DNA from: Candidatus Levyibacteriota bacterium
Lineage (GTDB): Bacteria > Patescibacteria > Microgenomatia > Levybacterales > UBA12049
Length of the DNA: 64,000 nucleotides
Assembly (NCBI GenBank): GCA_029260965.1
Contig: JAJDCG010000002.1
Location: 1 to 64,000 of the forward strand
Direction of reading: 5' to 3'
The notes beneath the pieces are model-generated. The model was not told the DNA's origin, made no database searches, and saw only the letters and a list, made by a program, of their open reading frames with translations. The translations under genes were made by a program, and so were the position numbers. This document shows positions 56,605 through 64,000 of this stretch, piece after piece; position 1 is the first letter of the stretch, and each line of letters opens with the position of its first letter.

Positions 56605-57729
56605 TTATAAAGAATTTAGGGCGTTTTGTGCTTTTTCCAGATTGCTGTTGTAGAAAACAGCTTTTTGGTATTCGGATCTTGCCAGATCTGTCTGCCCTTT
56701 TTGTTTGTAAATATTTCCTCTTATTACATACAGTTCTGAAAAGGCGCGGTTCTGATTGTTGAGAATCTTGTCAGTTATCTCAAAGACTTTGTCATAGTTT
56801 CCTAGTTCGTAGTATGCCTCAATCGGCTCAATCTGATACCAGAGCGTGCGGAATGAAAGTTGGTTTTCTACCAACTCATATTCTTGAACTGATTTTTGAT
56901 ATTCACCAGTATTAGAGTAGGCAACTGAAAGATTAAATCTTGTGGTTGTGTTATTCGGATTTGACTGCAATTCTTTTTTTGCATTTTCAACTGCATTTTG
57001 CCAAGCAATTTTTGCGTCTTTTTCAACGCCAAGTATCATATCAGCTATTTCTTTTTTATCGCTTGGAACAAGTACCAAGTATTCATAATTAAATTTTTCC
57101 CAGATTTGATTAAATTCAGCGTAGGTATAGCGCAGATTCTTGTTTTGTAGTGAATCATCCTGGATGAATTCACCAGTTGTCTCGTCGTAGCCCTTAATCA
57201 CGCGATAATGTCCGATGTCATCATCTGGCTTTAACCAAGTTCTTGTAATAACTGGCATGTCATATGTTATAAAAAGTTTTACCTTTTCGATATCTCCATT
57301 TGGTCTGTGATAGGGGATAAATCCATATTTTTCGGCTTCTTTTGCCAGCTCTTCAAGAGTTACTGATTTGTCGTCATTGTCACCGCCTGCTATCTGATAT
57401 GGTCTGAGCGCTTGACCCAGCTCTGTTTGAGATTTCTCGATTCCATAAAACCTAAGCGCCATTGAGAGGGATGCAGGTCCGCAGTTATTAAAACTCTGGA
57501 AGACATGATAATCAGTAGGAAGAATTTTTTGCATCGGTGGTGTCAGGAGGTTTACTGCTGGAGTTGGTGTGCTCTGCAAGATATCAGAAAACAAGCCTTT
57601 CGTTGTGATATTATTGTTGGAAAGAGTCAGATCTTTATCAGGCATGAAAAAGAAAGCGACAGTAGCTACAAAAACCAAAATTAAAACTGCAAAAACAGAA
57701 AGAAAAATAGGGTGGTTGAGTCTTTTCAT
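56605..57729 (-). CDS. Membrane-anchored C39-like peptidase with TPR repeats
   Basis: 374 aa from ATG 57729 (an extended -10, TGCTAGAAT on the minus strand, ends 8 nt before it). A membrane anchor (residues 8-28), a Pro/Thr linker, a C39-like papain fold with cysteine in SFNNCGPASLSMALRFYG and histidine in DDIGHYRVIKGYDETTGEF, then three or four TPR units (NTTTRFNLSVAYSNTGEYQKS; SELYVIRGNIYKQKGQTDLA). The active side would face outward. Substrate unknown; the divergent neighbour is an L,D-transpeptidase, so a wall-related role is possible. Confidence 0.8.
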   Translation of the reverse strand: MKRLNHPIFLSVFAVLILVFVATVAFFFMPDKDLTLSNNNITTKGLFSDILQSTPTPAVNLLTPPMQKILPTDYHVFQSFNNCGPASLSMALRFYGIEKSQTELGQALRPYQIAGGDNDDKSVTLEELAKEAEKYGFIPYHRPNGDIEKVKLFITYDMPVITRTWLKPDDDIGHYRVIKGYDETTGEFIQDDSLQNKNLRYTYAEFNQIWEKFNYEYLVLVPSDKKEIADMILGVEKDAKIAWQNAVENAKKELQSNPNNTTTRFNLSVAYSNTGEYQKSVQEYELVENQLSFRTLWYQIEPIEAYYELGNYDKVFEITDKILNNQNRAFSELYVIRGNIYKQKGQTDLARSEYQKAVFYNSNLEKAQNALNSL

Positions 57730-57775
57730 CAGCCTTAATTCTAGCACAAAAAAGAATTTTTTTCTGGTTTCACTC

Positions 57776-58333
57776 ATGCTTTTGCTGCTTGGCGCTGCGG
57801 TGTTTTTGACAAATGCTTTTAAGCACACATCAGAGAGTGATTTATTACCAGATGAACAGTCATATTGGATGGTGCTTTACCGCAAGTCAGAGCGTGAATT
57901 TTTGTACTATGGTGTTCCTGGGAAGGAGGAAAAAAGTACACTCCTGAAAGAGTTCCAGGTCAAAACAGGAATTCCCCGTATGCGACCAACACCTCTTCCT
58001 GAGTTAGTAGGGCGTGATTATTTTCTTATTACAGATAAATTTGAAACACCTGATGATCTTGATACTGCGCCATATTTTCTCAAATTAGATATCCCGTATA
58101 GTGATGAATATCCGTATGGCCCCGAATCGTATCTGGAGTGCAACGGTCAATGTGATTGGATTTTGCCGGGGAGTTTTGGTCTTCACGGCGTGAATGGCGA
58201 TAATTTACGTTTGGATGCTTCTGATCCAGGTAGTTCAGGCTGTGTGCGCCACAGGGATGAGGATATAACACTTCTTTACAAAATTCTTGATACAGAGAAT
58301 GAAAATTATCGGTACTATATAAAAAATATTTAG
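57776..58333 (+). CDS. L,D-transpeptidase (YkuD family)
   Basis: 185 aa from ATG 57776. An N-terminal membrane anchor (LLLLGAAVFLTNAF) and a YkuD catalytic domain with GSFGLHGVNGD and SSGCVRHRDEDITLLY, containing the His and the catalytic Cys-Arg. Crosslinks peptidoglycan between meso-diaminopimelate residues or attaches proteins. The open frame extends to 57569 but that part is antisense to the C39 gene start and lacks family similarity. Divergent from the C39-TPR gene by 46 nt. Confidence 0.85.
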   Translation: MLLLLGAAVFLTNAFKHTSESDLLPDEQSYWMVLYRKSEREFLYYGVPGKEEKSTLLKEFQVKTGIPRMRPTPLPELVGRDYFLITDKFETPDDLDTAPYFLKLDIPYSDEYPYGPESYLECNGQCDWILPGSFGLHGVNGDNLRLDASDPGSSGCVRHRDEDITLLYKILDTENENYRYYIKNI

Positions 58334-58477
58334 AATTATTGTGGCATGTGAAATTTTTTTACAATAGCAGCTCTTAATTCGAGCCCAGATTTACCTTGGT
58401 CTATGCATCTTAAATTGTAGTAGAAGCTTACTCATAAGTCTGGACGGATTACCCTCAAATTTGTTACTATCATTACA

Positions 58478-61123
58478 ATGCCCAAGATTTTACTTGACGG
58501 ATTGACAGTTAAGGAAGCCGCCGATAGGCTCAAGGAATTTGGTACAAATGAGATAAAGGAAACCAATAAGGTTTCTCCATTCCAGATACTTCTTCGGCAA
58601 GTCAAAAAAAATTTTATTGTTTATCTCCTTGCGATTACCTCGATTGCATCATTTGCCATAGACAAGGGTTTTACGGGTTGGGTGATCTTGATAGTTATTG
58701 CAATAGTTGTTGTTACGGGATTTATACAGGAGTACAAAGCAGAGCAGGCGATAAGTGCTTTGAGAAAAATGATCATGCCTGTCTCGCGTGTGGTGCGAGA
58801 TGGTCGGGAGCGTGATATTCCATCAAGTGAGGTGGTTCCGGGTGACATCTTGGTTCTCAGGATTGGTGAGAAAATACCTGCTGATTGTGTAGTTTTGCGT
58901 GATTCATCCCTCCGAGTTAACGAATCAATTCTCACGGGTGAGTCTTCAGATGTGACCAAGACGAAAACAAATTCTGAAAAATACAAAGATGAAAATCTTC
59001 TTTTCATGGGTTCTTTTGTTGTGAACGGCAGATGTGTGGCACAAGTTCTTCATACAGGTATGAATACGAAGTTTGGTCAGATCGCAGGCATGATTTCAAC
59101 TGCTGAGAAGCACCTGCCTCTTCAGGACAAGATAAATAACATCTCCAAATATATGGTTATTGTAAGTATGACCGCTGCAGTGCTTACAGGAATTATTTTG
59201 TTCACCAGAGCAGAAGTTCTCACGACAGAGATTGTTGCGGGAATTTTTCTTATTATTATTGCTCTGTCTGTTTCTTCATTTCCAGAAGGTTTTCCGGTAG
59301 TGCTGACAACCACATTGGCTGCGGGTGTAAGTCGTATGTCAGGTAAGAACGCAGTCGTAAATAGAATGTCAATTATTGAAACTCTTGGTGAAACATCTGT
59401 GATTTGTTCTGATAAGACAGGGACTATCACGCGGGGGGAGATGAATGTGGGTAGTATTTACTCAGATGGGAAAATGTATCATGTTTCAGGTGTAGGTTAT
59501 AGCTCCAAGGGAAGCATTACTCAAAATGGCAAAAAAATCCAACTTGCCTGGGAGGAAGCGCTTGATTTGCTTATCAGGACATCTGTTATTTGCAACGATT
59601 CCAACATCGAGCGAGAGGGGGATGATCAGGACTATCGAGTGGTTGGATTACCCACAGAGGGAGCGCTTTTGGTATTGGCAGCAAAAGTGGGTATTTATAG
59701 GGAAAATTTTTCCAAATCAAGAATAGAGGAGATACCGTTTGACTCAAAAAGAAAGATGATGTCTGTTCTTTACCCTGAAAAATTAGAAAACAGAGTTTAT
59801 GTAAAAGGTGCATTGGAGGTTGTGTTGCCAAAATGTACACATATTTTTATAGATGGAAAAGTTCAAAAGATGACTGGGGCCAGAGAGAAAGAAATTATAA
59901 AGGCAAATGAAAAATTATCCAAAAAAGCACTTCGTACACTCACATTTGCCTATAAAGACAATAATGATAAAAAAACTTATAGAGAAGACAACCTGACATT
60001 TATTGGAATAACCGGTATGGCTGATTTACCCCGTGAAGATGTAGCAGAAGCGATTGAACTCTGTCACAAAAGTGGTATTAAGGTAAAAATGATAACAGGG
60101 GACAATCGTGAAACTGCCGAGGAGATTGCACGTCAGATTGGGATAGTGGGGAAAACGCTAACGGGATATGAGATGGATGAGCTTTCAGATGAAGAGCTTG
60201 CCCAAAAAGTATCTGAGATTGCAGTTTTTGCCAGGGTCAAGCCTGAAGACAAGCTCAGAATTGTCAGAGCGCTCAAGGAAAATGGCGAGATAGTAACCAT
60301 GACAGGAGATGGTGTCAATGATGCTCCAGCTTTAAAAGAGGCGCATATTGGTGTGGCAATGGGAATAAACGGCACTGACGTATCGCGTTCTGTTGCTGAC
60401 ATCACGCTCAAAGACGATAATTTTGCGACTATAATAACAGCAATAAAAGAAGGGAGGACTATCTTTAATAATATTCGCAAATTCGTTGCTTATCAACTTT
60501 CATGTAATTTTTCGGATATTTATATTATTTTTATCGGCATGTTAGTTGCACCGTATTTGGGATGGTACACGCCTGTGATAACCGCTCTTCAGATACTTTT
60601 CATGAATATTGTTACAGATAATATACCTGCAATTACACTTGGATTTAATCCTTCATCCAAAGATATCATGAGTGAACGTCCGCGGAAAAATGCCAGAGTT
60701 CTCACCAATGAATTTATAAATCTGATTATCCTCAATGGCGCAACAATGGGTATTATTGCATTTGTTGTTGCCTATGTTTCGTTTAATGTCATTAAATTTC
60801 CACCCGATGTCGCTCGTACGACTGTGCTTCTGAGCATGATTCTGGTTCAAATCGCCAATGCCTACAATTTTCGTTCATTCCGCCATGGAGTTTACGGCTC
60901 CAGTTTTCTGGTTAATAAATACCTGGTTTTTGCATCATTAGCATCGCTTTTTGCAACGCTCATCATTCTTTACACACCACTTAGAAGTGTATTTGAAACA
61001 ACACCTTTGGGTATTAGTAGTTGGATGATTGCTCTTTCTGCGGTTGTTGTTATCACTGTTAGTTTTGACTTGTTCAAAAAATGGAATAATAAAACTGGTT
61101 ATTTTCTCCACCATGTCCACTAG
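58478..61123 (+). CDS. Cation-transporting P-type ATPase (P2 type)
   Basis: 881 aa. N-terminal cation-ATPase motif (LTVKEAADRLKEFGTNEI), actuator motif ILTGESSDV, membrane segment 4 with SSFPEGFPVVLTT (SERCA: IPEGLP), phosphorylation site CSDKTGTITRGEM, nucleotide-binding VYVKGALEVVLPKC, hinge MTGDGVNDAPALKEAHIGVAMG, and a C-terminal membrane bundle. Calcium or another divalent cation is most likely; Na+/K+ cannot be excluded. TACTAT (58465-58470) ends 7 nt before ATG. Confidence 0.93.
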   Translation: MPKILLDGLTVKEAADRLKEFGTNEIKETNKVSPFQILLRQVKKNFIVYLLAITSIASFAIDKGFTGWVILIVIAIVVVTGFIQEYKAEQAISALRKMIMPVSRVVRDGRERDIPSSEVVPGDILVLRIGEKIPADCVVLRDSSLRVNESILTGESSDVTKTKTNSEKYKDENLLFMGSFVVNGRCVAQVLHTGMNTKFGQIAGMISTAEKHLPLQDKINNISKYMVIVSMTAAVLTGIILFTRAEVLTTEIVAGIFLIIIALSVSSFPEGFPVVLTTTLAAGVSRMSGKNAVVNRMSIIETLGETSVICSDKTGTITRGEMNVGSIYSDGKMYHVSGVGYSSKGSITQNGKKIQLAWEEALDLLIRTSVICNDSNIEREGDDQDYRVVGLPTEGALLVLAAKVGIYRENFSKSRIEEIPFDSKRKMMSVLYPEKLENRVYVKGALEVVLPKCTHIFIDGKVQKMTGAREKEIIKANEKLSKKALRTLTFAYKDNNDKKTYREDNLTFIGITGMADLPREDVAEAIELCHKSGIKVKMITGDNRETAEEIARQIGIVGKTLTGYEMDELSDEELAQKVSEIAVFARVKPEDKLRIVRALKENGEIVTMTGDGVNDAPALKEAHIGVAMGINGTDVSRSVADITLKDDNFATIITAIKEGRTIFNNIRKFVAYQLSCNFSDIYIIFIGMLVAPYLGWYTPVITALQILFMNIVTDNIPAITLGFNPSSKDIMSERPRKNARVLTNEFINLIILNGATMGIIAFVVAYVSFNVIKFPPDVARTTVLLSMILVQIANAYNFRSFRHGVYGSSFLVNKYLVFASLASLFATLIILYTPLRSVFETTPLGISSWMIALSAVVVITVSFDLFKKWNNKTGYFLHHVH

Positions 61124-61133
61124 GGGCGAGGGG

Positions 61134-61162
61134 TTGATCTAGGGACTGTTTTCTTCTAGTAT
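61134..61162 (+). promoter_or_regulatory. Promoter of the MscS gene
   Basis: TTGATC (61134-61139), 17 bp, TAGTAT (61157-61162), 6 nt before ATG 61169; predicted leaderless. Confidence 0.6.
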
Positions 61163-61168
61163 GTAGTT

Positions 61169-62026
61169 ATGCTTGATTATCCCCTTTTTGTACAAGGATT
61201 TACCCAATGGCTGTTGGAATCAGGACTGAGGATACTCGGTGTTGTAGTGGGAGTACTGATACTGAAAAAAGTTGTTGATGTATTTCTGGAACGTTCAATC
61301 CGTAAATTGATCAAATCCAGTAAATTTCAGACCAAAGATGCTGAACGTAAAAGAGAAGATACTCTCATCAGGATTGCCTCGACAACTTTTGATATATTAA
61401 TCTTGCTTGTTGGAGGACTTATTATTCTCTCAGAGCTTGGACTGGATATAACGCCACTTCTTGCTGGTGCTGGGATTGTTGGTGTGGCGGTGGGATTTGG
61501 CGGGCAATACTTGATCCGTGATTTGATAGCAGGAACTTTTATAATTCTTGAGAATCAATATCGTGTCGGGGATGTGGTTTGCATAGGTGGTAAATGTGGT
61601 TTGGTTGAGGACATATCACTCCGTACGACTATTCTCAGAGATCTGGATGGGACCGTGCACTTTGTGCCAAATGGTGAGGTAAAGGTTGCATCCAATTTGA
61701 CCAAAGAGTATGCGAGGGTAAACCTGGACATTGGTATTTCCTATGATGCGGATCTGGAAAAGGTAGAAAAAGTTGTCAATAAGCTTGGGGAGGAGATGGC
61801 TCGTGATAAAGCATGGAAGGACAAGATTTTAAAACCGCCTGCTTTTGTCAGGGTTGATGAGTTTGCAGATTCTGCAGTTATTATAAAAATTTTAGGAGAA
61901 ACTGTTGCTTTGACGCAGTGGGAAGTGATGGGGGAGTTCCGCAAGAGACTAAAGATAGCATTTGATAAGAACGGTATTGAGATACCATTTCCACAGCGTG
62001 TTGTCCATCAGCCTCAGAATAAGTAA
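61169..62026 (+). CDS. mscS: Mechanosensitive ion channel, MscS family
   Basis: 285 aa, E. coli MscS length. Two or three membrane segments; the pore helix region reads PLLAGAGIVGVAVGFGGQYLIRDLIAG, followed by FIILENQYRVGDVVCIGGKCGLVEDISLRTTILRDLDGTVHFVPNGEV, the beta domain. Releases solutes on hypo-osmotic shock. Lies beside an ion pump, and antiporters occur at the other end of the window. Confidence 0.95.
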   Translation: MLDYPLFVQGFTQWLLESGLRILGVVVGVLILKKVVDVFLERSIRKLIKSSKFQTKDAERKREDTLIRIASTTFDILILLVGGLIILSELGLDITPLLAGAGIVGVAVGFGGQYLIRDLIAGTFIILENQYRVGDVVCIGGKCGLVEDISLRTTILRDLDGTVHFVPNGEVKVASNLTKEYARVNLDIGISYDADLEKVEKVVNKLGEEMARDKAWKDKILKPPAFVRVDEFADSAVIIKILGETVALTQWEVMGEFRKRLKIAFDKNGIEIPFPQRVVHQPQNK

Positions 62027-62098
62027 TTTTTATCATTTTCCTAATTGATTATATCTTTGAGAATGTATTATGATCTCTATGAAAGGAGGTGATTATAA

Positions 62099-62521
62099 AT
62101 GGTAGAAGTAAACTACATAGCAGTTTTAATATCAGCAGTTGTTGCTATGGCAATCGGCTTTTTTTGGTATTCTGAAGCATTTTTAGGCAAGCCATGGATG
62201 AAGCTGATGGGCTATACAAAAGAATCGATGGAAAAAGCAGCAAAAGGAATGGGACCGATGTATGCCTTGTCATTTGTCGGCGCGTTAGTCATGGCATATG
62301 TTCTCACGCACGTTATGACCTTTTCGAGAGCATTCATGGGAACCGAGCCTGTAATGACTGGTCTTACAAGTGGTTTTTGGATGTGGCTTGGATTTATCGC
62401 ACCAGTACAGATGACAGATGTGATATTTGGTGGTAAAAAATGGAATTTATTTTATATAAATACTGGATATCAGTTGGTGTCTGTGTTGGGCATGGGGTTC
62501 GTGCTTGGATTGATGGCATAG
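62099..62521 (+). CDS. DUF1761 family membrane protein
   Basis: 140 aa, four membrane segments. NYIAVLISAVVAMAIGFFWYSEAFLGKPWMKLMG is the DUF1761 opening, and WLGFIAPVQMTDVIFGGKKWNLFYINTGYQL the conserved C-terminal half. Function unknown. It has one of the best Shine-Dalgarno sites here (AAAGGAGGTGAT, 62081-62092), fully complementary to the 16S 3' end. Confidence 0.85.
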   Translation: MVEVNYIAVLISAVVAMAIGFFWYSEAFLGKPWMKLMGYTKESMEKAAKGMGPMYALSFVGALVMAYVLTHVMTFSRAFMGTEPVMTGLTSGFWMWLGFIAPVQMTDVIFGGKKWNLFYINTGYQLVSVLGMGFVLGLMA

Positions 62522-62537
62522 ATTGAGTAAAAAAATG

Positions 62538-62566
62538 TTGCATTTTTTAGGTATTAGTTTTATGCT
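62538..62566 (+). promoter_or_regulatory. Promoter of the MASE1 histidine kinase
   Basis: TTGCAT (62538-62543), 17 bp, TATGCT (62561-62566). The ATG at 62584 is 17 nt downstream, giving a leader of about 10 nt. Confidence 0.5.
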
Positions 62567-62583
62567 TAAATAAGCGATTCGCC

Positions 62584-64000
62584 ATGGAAAAAAGCACTGT
62601 CCGCAAAGAAGAAAAAAGCGATTTAAAGTTTTTTGTAAAACAGATTTTGCTTTTTTCTTCTTTGCTTCTTCTGTATTTTATAACTGGAAAAATTTCTCTT
62701 CAATTTGCTTTTTTAAATCCCAGTGCCACTCCTATATGGTTTCCTACAGGAATTGCTCTTGCAGCCTTCTTGATTTATGGAAATAAAATGTGGCCAGCTG
62801 TTTTTTTGGGTGCGTTGCTTGTTAATTACACTACAGCAGGAAATATACTCACTTCTTTGCTTATTGCAACAGGCAATACCCTGGAGGGTTTGATTGGAGC
62901 ATATCTTATAAACATTTTTGCAAACGGAAAAAAAGTATTTTTCAGCCTCAGAGATATTATAAAATTTATTTTTATTGTTATCTTGATTACCACCCTCAGT
63001 GCCAATATTGGCGTTTTTACACTTATTATCGGTGGGCTAGCTACCTGGTCAAATTTTTTACAATTGTGGATTACTTGGTGGCTAGGAGATTTAGCAGGAG
63101 CACTTATGGTAACTCCTTTCATTCTTTTTTGGCTTGCAGATCATTCGCTTAGGAGTAGAGAGAGGCCTGTTGAAGCATTGTTTATACTTTTTGCACTTTT
63201 GTCTATGGGTCTTTTTATTTTTGGTGGCTTTGTAGACAGTATTGTCAAGCAGTATCCATTTGAGTTTTTGTTAATTCCAATTATTCCGTGGGTTGTCTTC
63301 CGTTTTGGAAGAAGAGAGACAATGTCAGCCATAGCTGTTTTATCAATGTTGGCAATCTCAGGCACGGTAAAGGGTTATGGCCCTTTTACAATTGGTACAC
63401 CTGATGAATCTCTTCTTGTGCTGCAGATATTTATGAGTGTAGTAACAATTACTGCCTTGGTGCTTGCTGTTGCAGTGGCAGAAAGAAGGAAAGCAGAGGA
63501 AAGACTTAAATACACACTTGATTCCATGATAGAAGGGTTTCAGGTTGTAGATTTTGACTGGCGTTATGTATATTTAAATGATCCAGTTGTAAAACAGGCC
63601 AAAAGTACAAAAGAAAAACTGTTGGGGCAGACGATGATGGAAGCTTTTCCTGGAATTGAAAAGACAGAAATGTTCAAGCGTCTTAAAGAGTGCATGAAAA
63701 ACAGGACTGCACATAGAATGGAGAACAGGTTTGATTATCCAGATGGCACGAGTAGATGGTTTCAGCTCAGAATAGAGCCTGTAGTAGAAGGATTACTTAT
63801 TTTATCTATCGATATTACGCCTGAAAAAGAGGCTGAAAAAATGAAAACTGAATTTATTTATCTTGCTTCACATGAGCTGAGGACTCCACTCAGCGTTATA
63901 AAAGGATTTACCTCGATGATAAATAGTGGTAATTATGGCGTGGTAAGCGCGAAGCTCAAAAGGCCGTTTGAATTGATCGCAGAATCCACAGATAGGTTAG
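62584..64000 (+). CDS. MASE1-domain sensor histidine kinase (3' end outside window)
   Basis: At least 472 codons, open at the window end. A MASE1 sensor of about eight membrane segments (LQFAFLNPSATPIWFPTGIALAAFL; WWLGDLAGALMVTPFILFW), a PAS domain (about residues 310-415; YTLDSMIEGFQVVDFDWRYVYLNDP), then the HisKA domain with the phosphoacceptor histidine in LASHELRTPLSVIKGF (near 63870). The ATPase domain is beyond the window. A response regulator may follow outside. The signal is unknown; MASE1 is an integral-membrane sensory module. Confidence 0.88.
   Translation, partial: MEKSTVRKEEKSDLKFFVKQILLFSSLLLLYFITGKISLQFAFLNPSATPIWFPTGIALAAFLIYGNKMWPAVFLGALLVNYTTAGNILTSLLIATGNTLEGLIGAYLINIFANGKKVFFSLRDIIKFIFIVILITTLSANIGVFTLIIGGLATWSNFLQLWITWWLGDLAGALMVTPFILFWLADHSLRSRERPVEALFILFALLSMGLFIFGGFVDSIVKQYPFEFLLIPIIPWVVFRFGRRETMSAIAVLSMLAISGTVKGYGPFTIGTPDESLLVLQIFMSVVTITALVLAVAVAERRKAEERLKYTLDSMIEGFQVVDFDWRYVYLNDPVVKQAKSTKEKLLGQTMMEAFPGIEKTEMFKRLKECMKNRTAHRMENRFDYPDGTSRWFQLRIEPVVEGLLILSIDITPEKEAEKMKTEFIYLASHELRTPLSVIKGFTSMINSGNYGVVSAKLKRPFELIAESTDRL

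Noticed and set aside
57569..57775. Upstream extension of the L,D-transpeptidase
   Set aside because: It is antisense to the C39 gene start and shows no family similarity.

Overview
The window looks like a piece of a Candidate Phyla Radiation (Patescibacteria) genome, most likely Microgenomates-like. The 16S rRNA has a non-canonical 530 loop. The 16S gene stands alone, with no 23S downstream. Coding density is very high, convergent genes overlap by a few bases, base composition is AT-rich, the standard code is used, the EF-Ts is short, and there are many hypothetical membrane or surface proteins. A species cannot be named from this sequence.

Layout. 1-1020: 3' two thirds of 16S rRNA, then a structured spacer, a terminator, tRNA-Cys, a 53-codon ORF and tRNA-Ile. 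2.0-5.9 kb: a CPA2 antiporter and a Tat-signal protein with degenerate NhaD/ArsB motifs. 5.9-7.8 kb (minus): two cohesin-like surface proteins, one with a dockerin. 7.9-13.6 kb: a dTMP locus (dCTP deaminase, thymidylate kinase, a second dCTP deaminase/dUTPase-fold protein, thyA, a TrpR-like regulator between two identical palindromes, DHFR, glyA). 13.6-18.3 kb: a vWA protein, rpsB-tsf-frr, two hypotheticals. 18.3-23.9 kb: site-2 protease, the oxidative pentose phosphate genes pgl-zwf-gnd, and glutamate dehydrogenase. 24.1-28.0 kb: a sigma-70 factor with three region-4 modules, then a T-box-controlled proS. 28.1-39.0 kb: DHH-like phosphoesterase, HIT protein, rpsU-ybeY-dnaX-ybaB, two different PRPP synthetases, recR, cysS, uppS. 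39.1-45.2 kb: PBP1A, msrB, GH18 and hypotheticals. 45.3-52.7 kb: PfkB kinase, class I aldolase, and a minus-strand operon of glycerate kinase, split transketolase and FAD oxidase. 52.9-64.0 kb: PH-domain membrane protein, 4-alpha-glucanotransferase, DNPH1-like hydrolase, TrhO, C39-TPR protein, L,D-transpeptidase, P-type ATPase, MscS, DUF1761, and a MASE1 histidine kinase cut by the window end.

How it works together. The 8-14 kb genes form a closed thymidylate cycle: dCMP/dUMP supply, methylation, DHF reduction, methylene-THF regeneration and dTMP phosphorylation. Sugar metabolism is represented by the oxidative and non-oxidative pentose phosphate pathway, aldolase and glycerate kinase, feeding PRPP through two Prs enzymes. 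Expression signals are unusually regular. Many first genes have a -35/-10 pair spaced 16-18 bp (usually 17) with the start codon only 6-9 nt after the -10, which predicts leaderless mRNAs. Clear Shine-Dalgarno sequences are seen before rpsB, rpsU, ybaB, the PH-domain gene and the DUF1761 gene. Degenerate 7-bp repeats sit at many gene boundaries and also inside some coding sequences.
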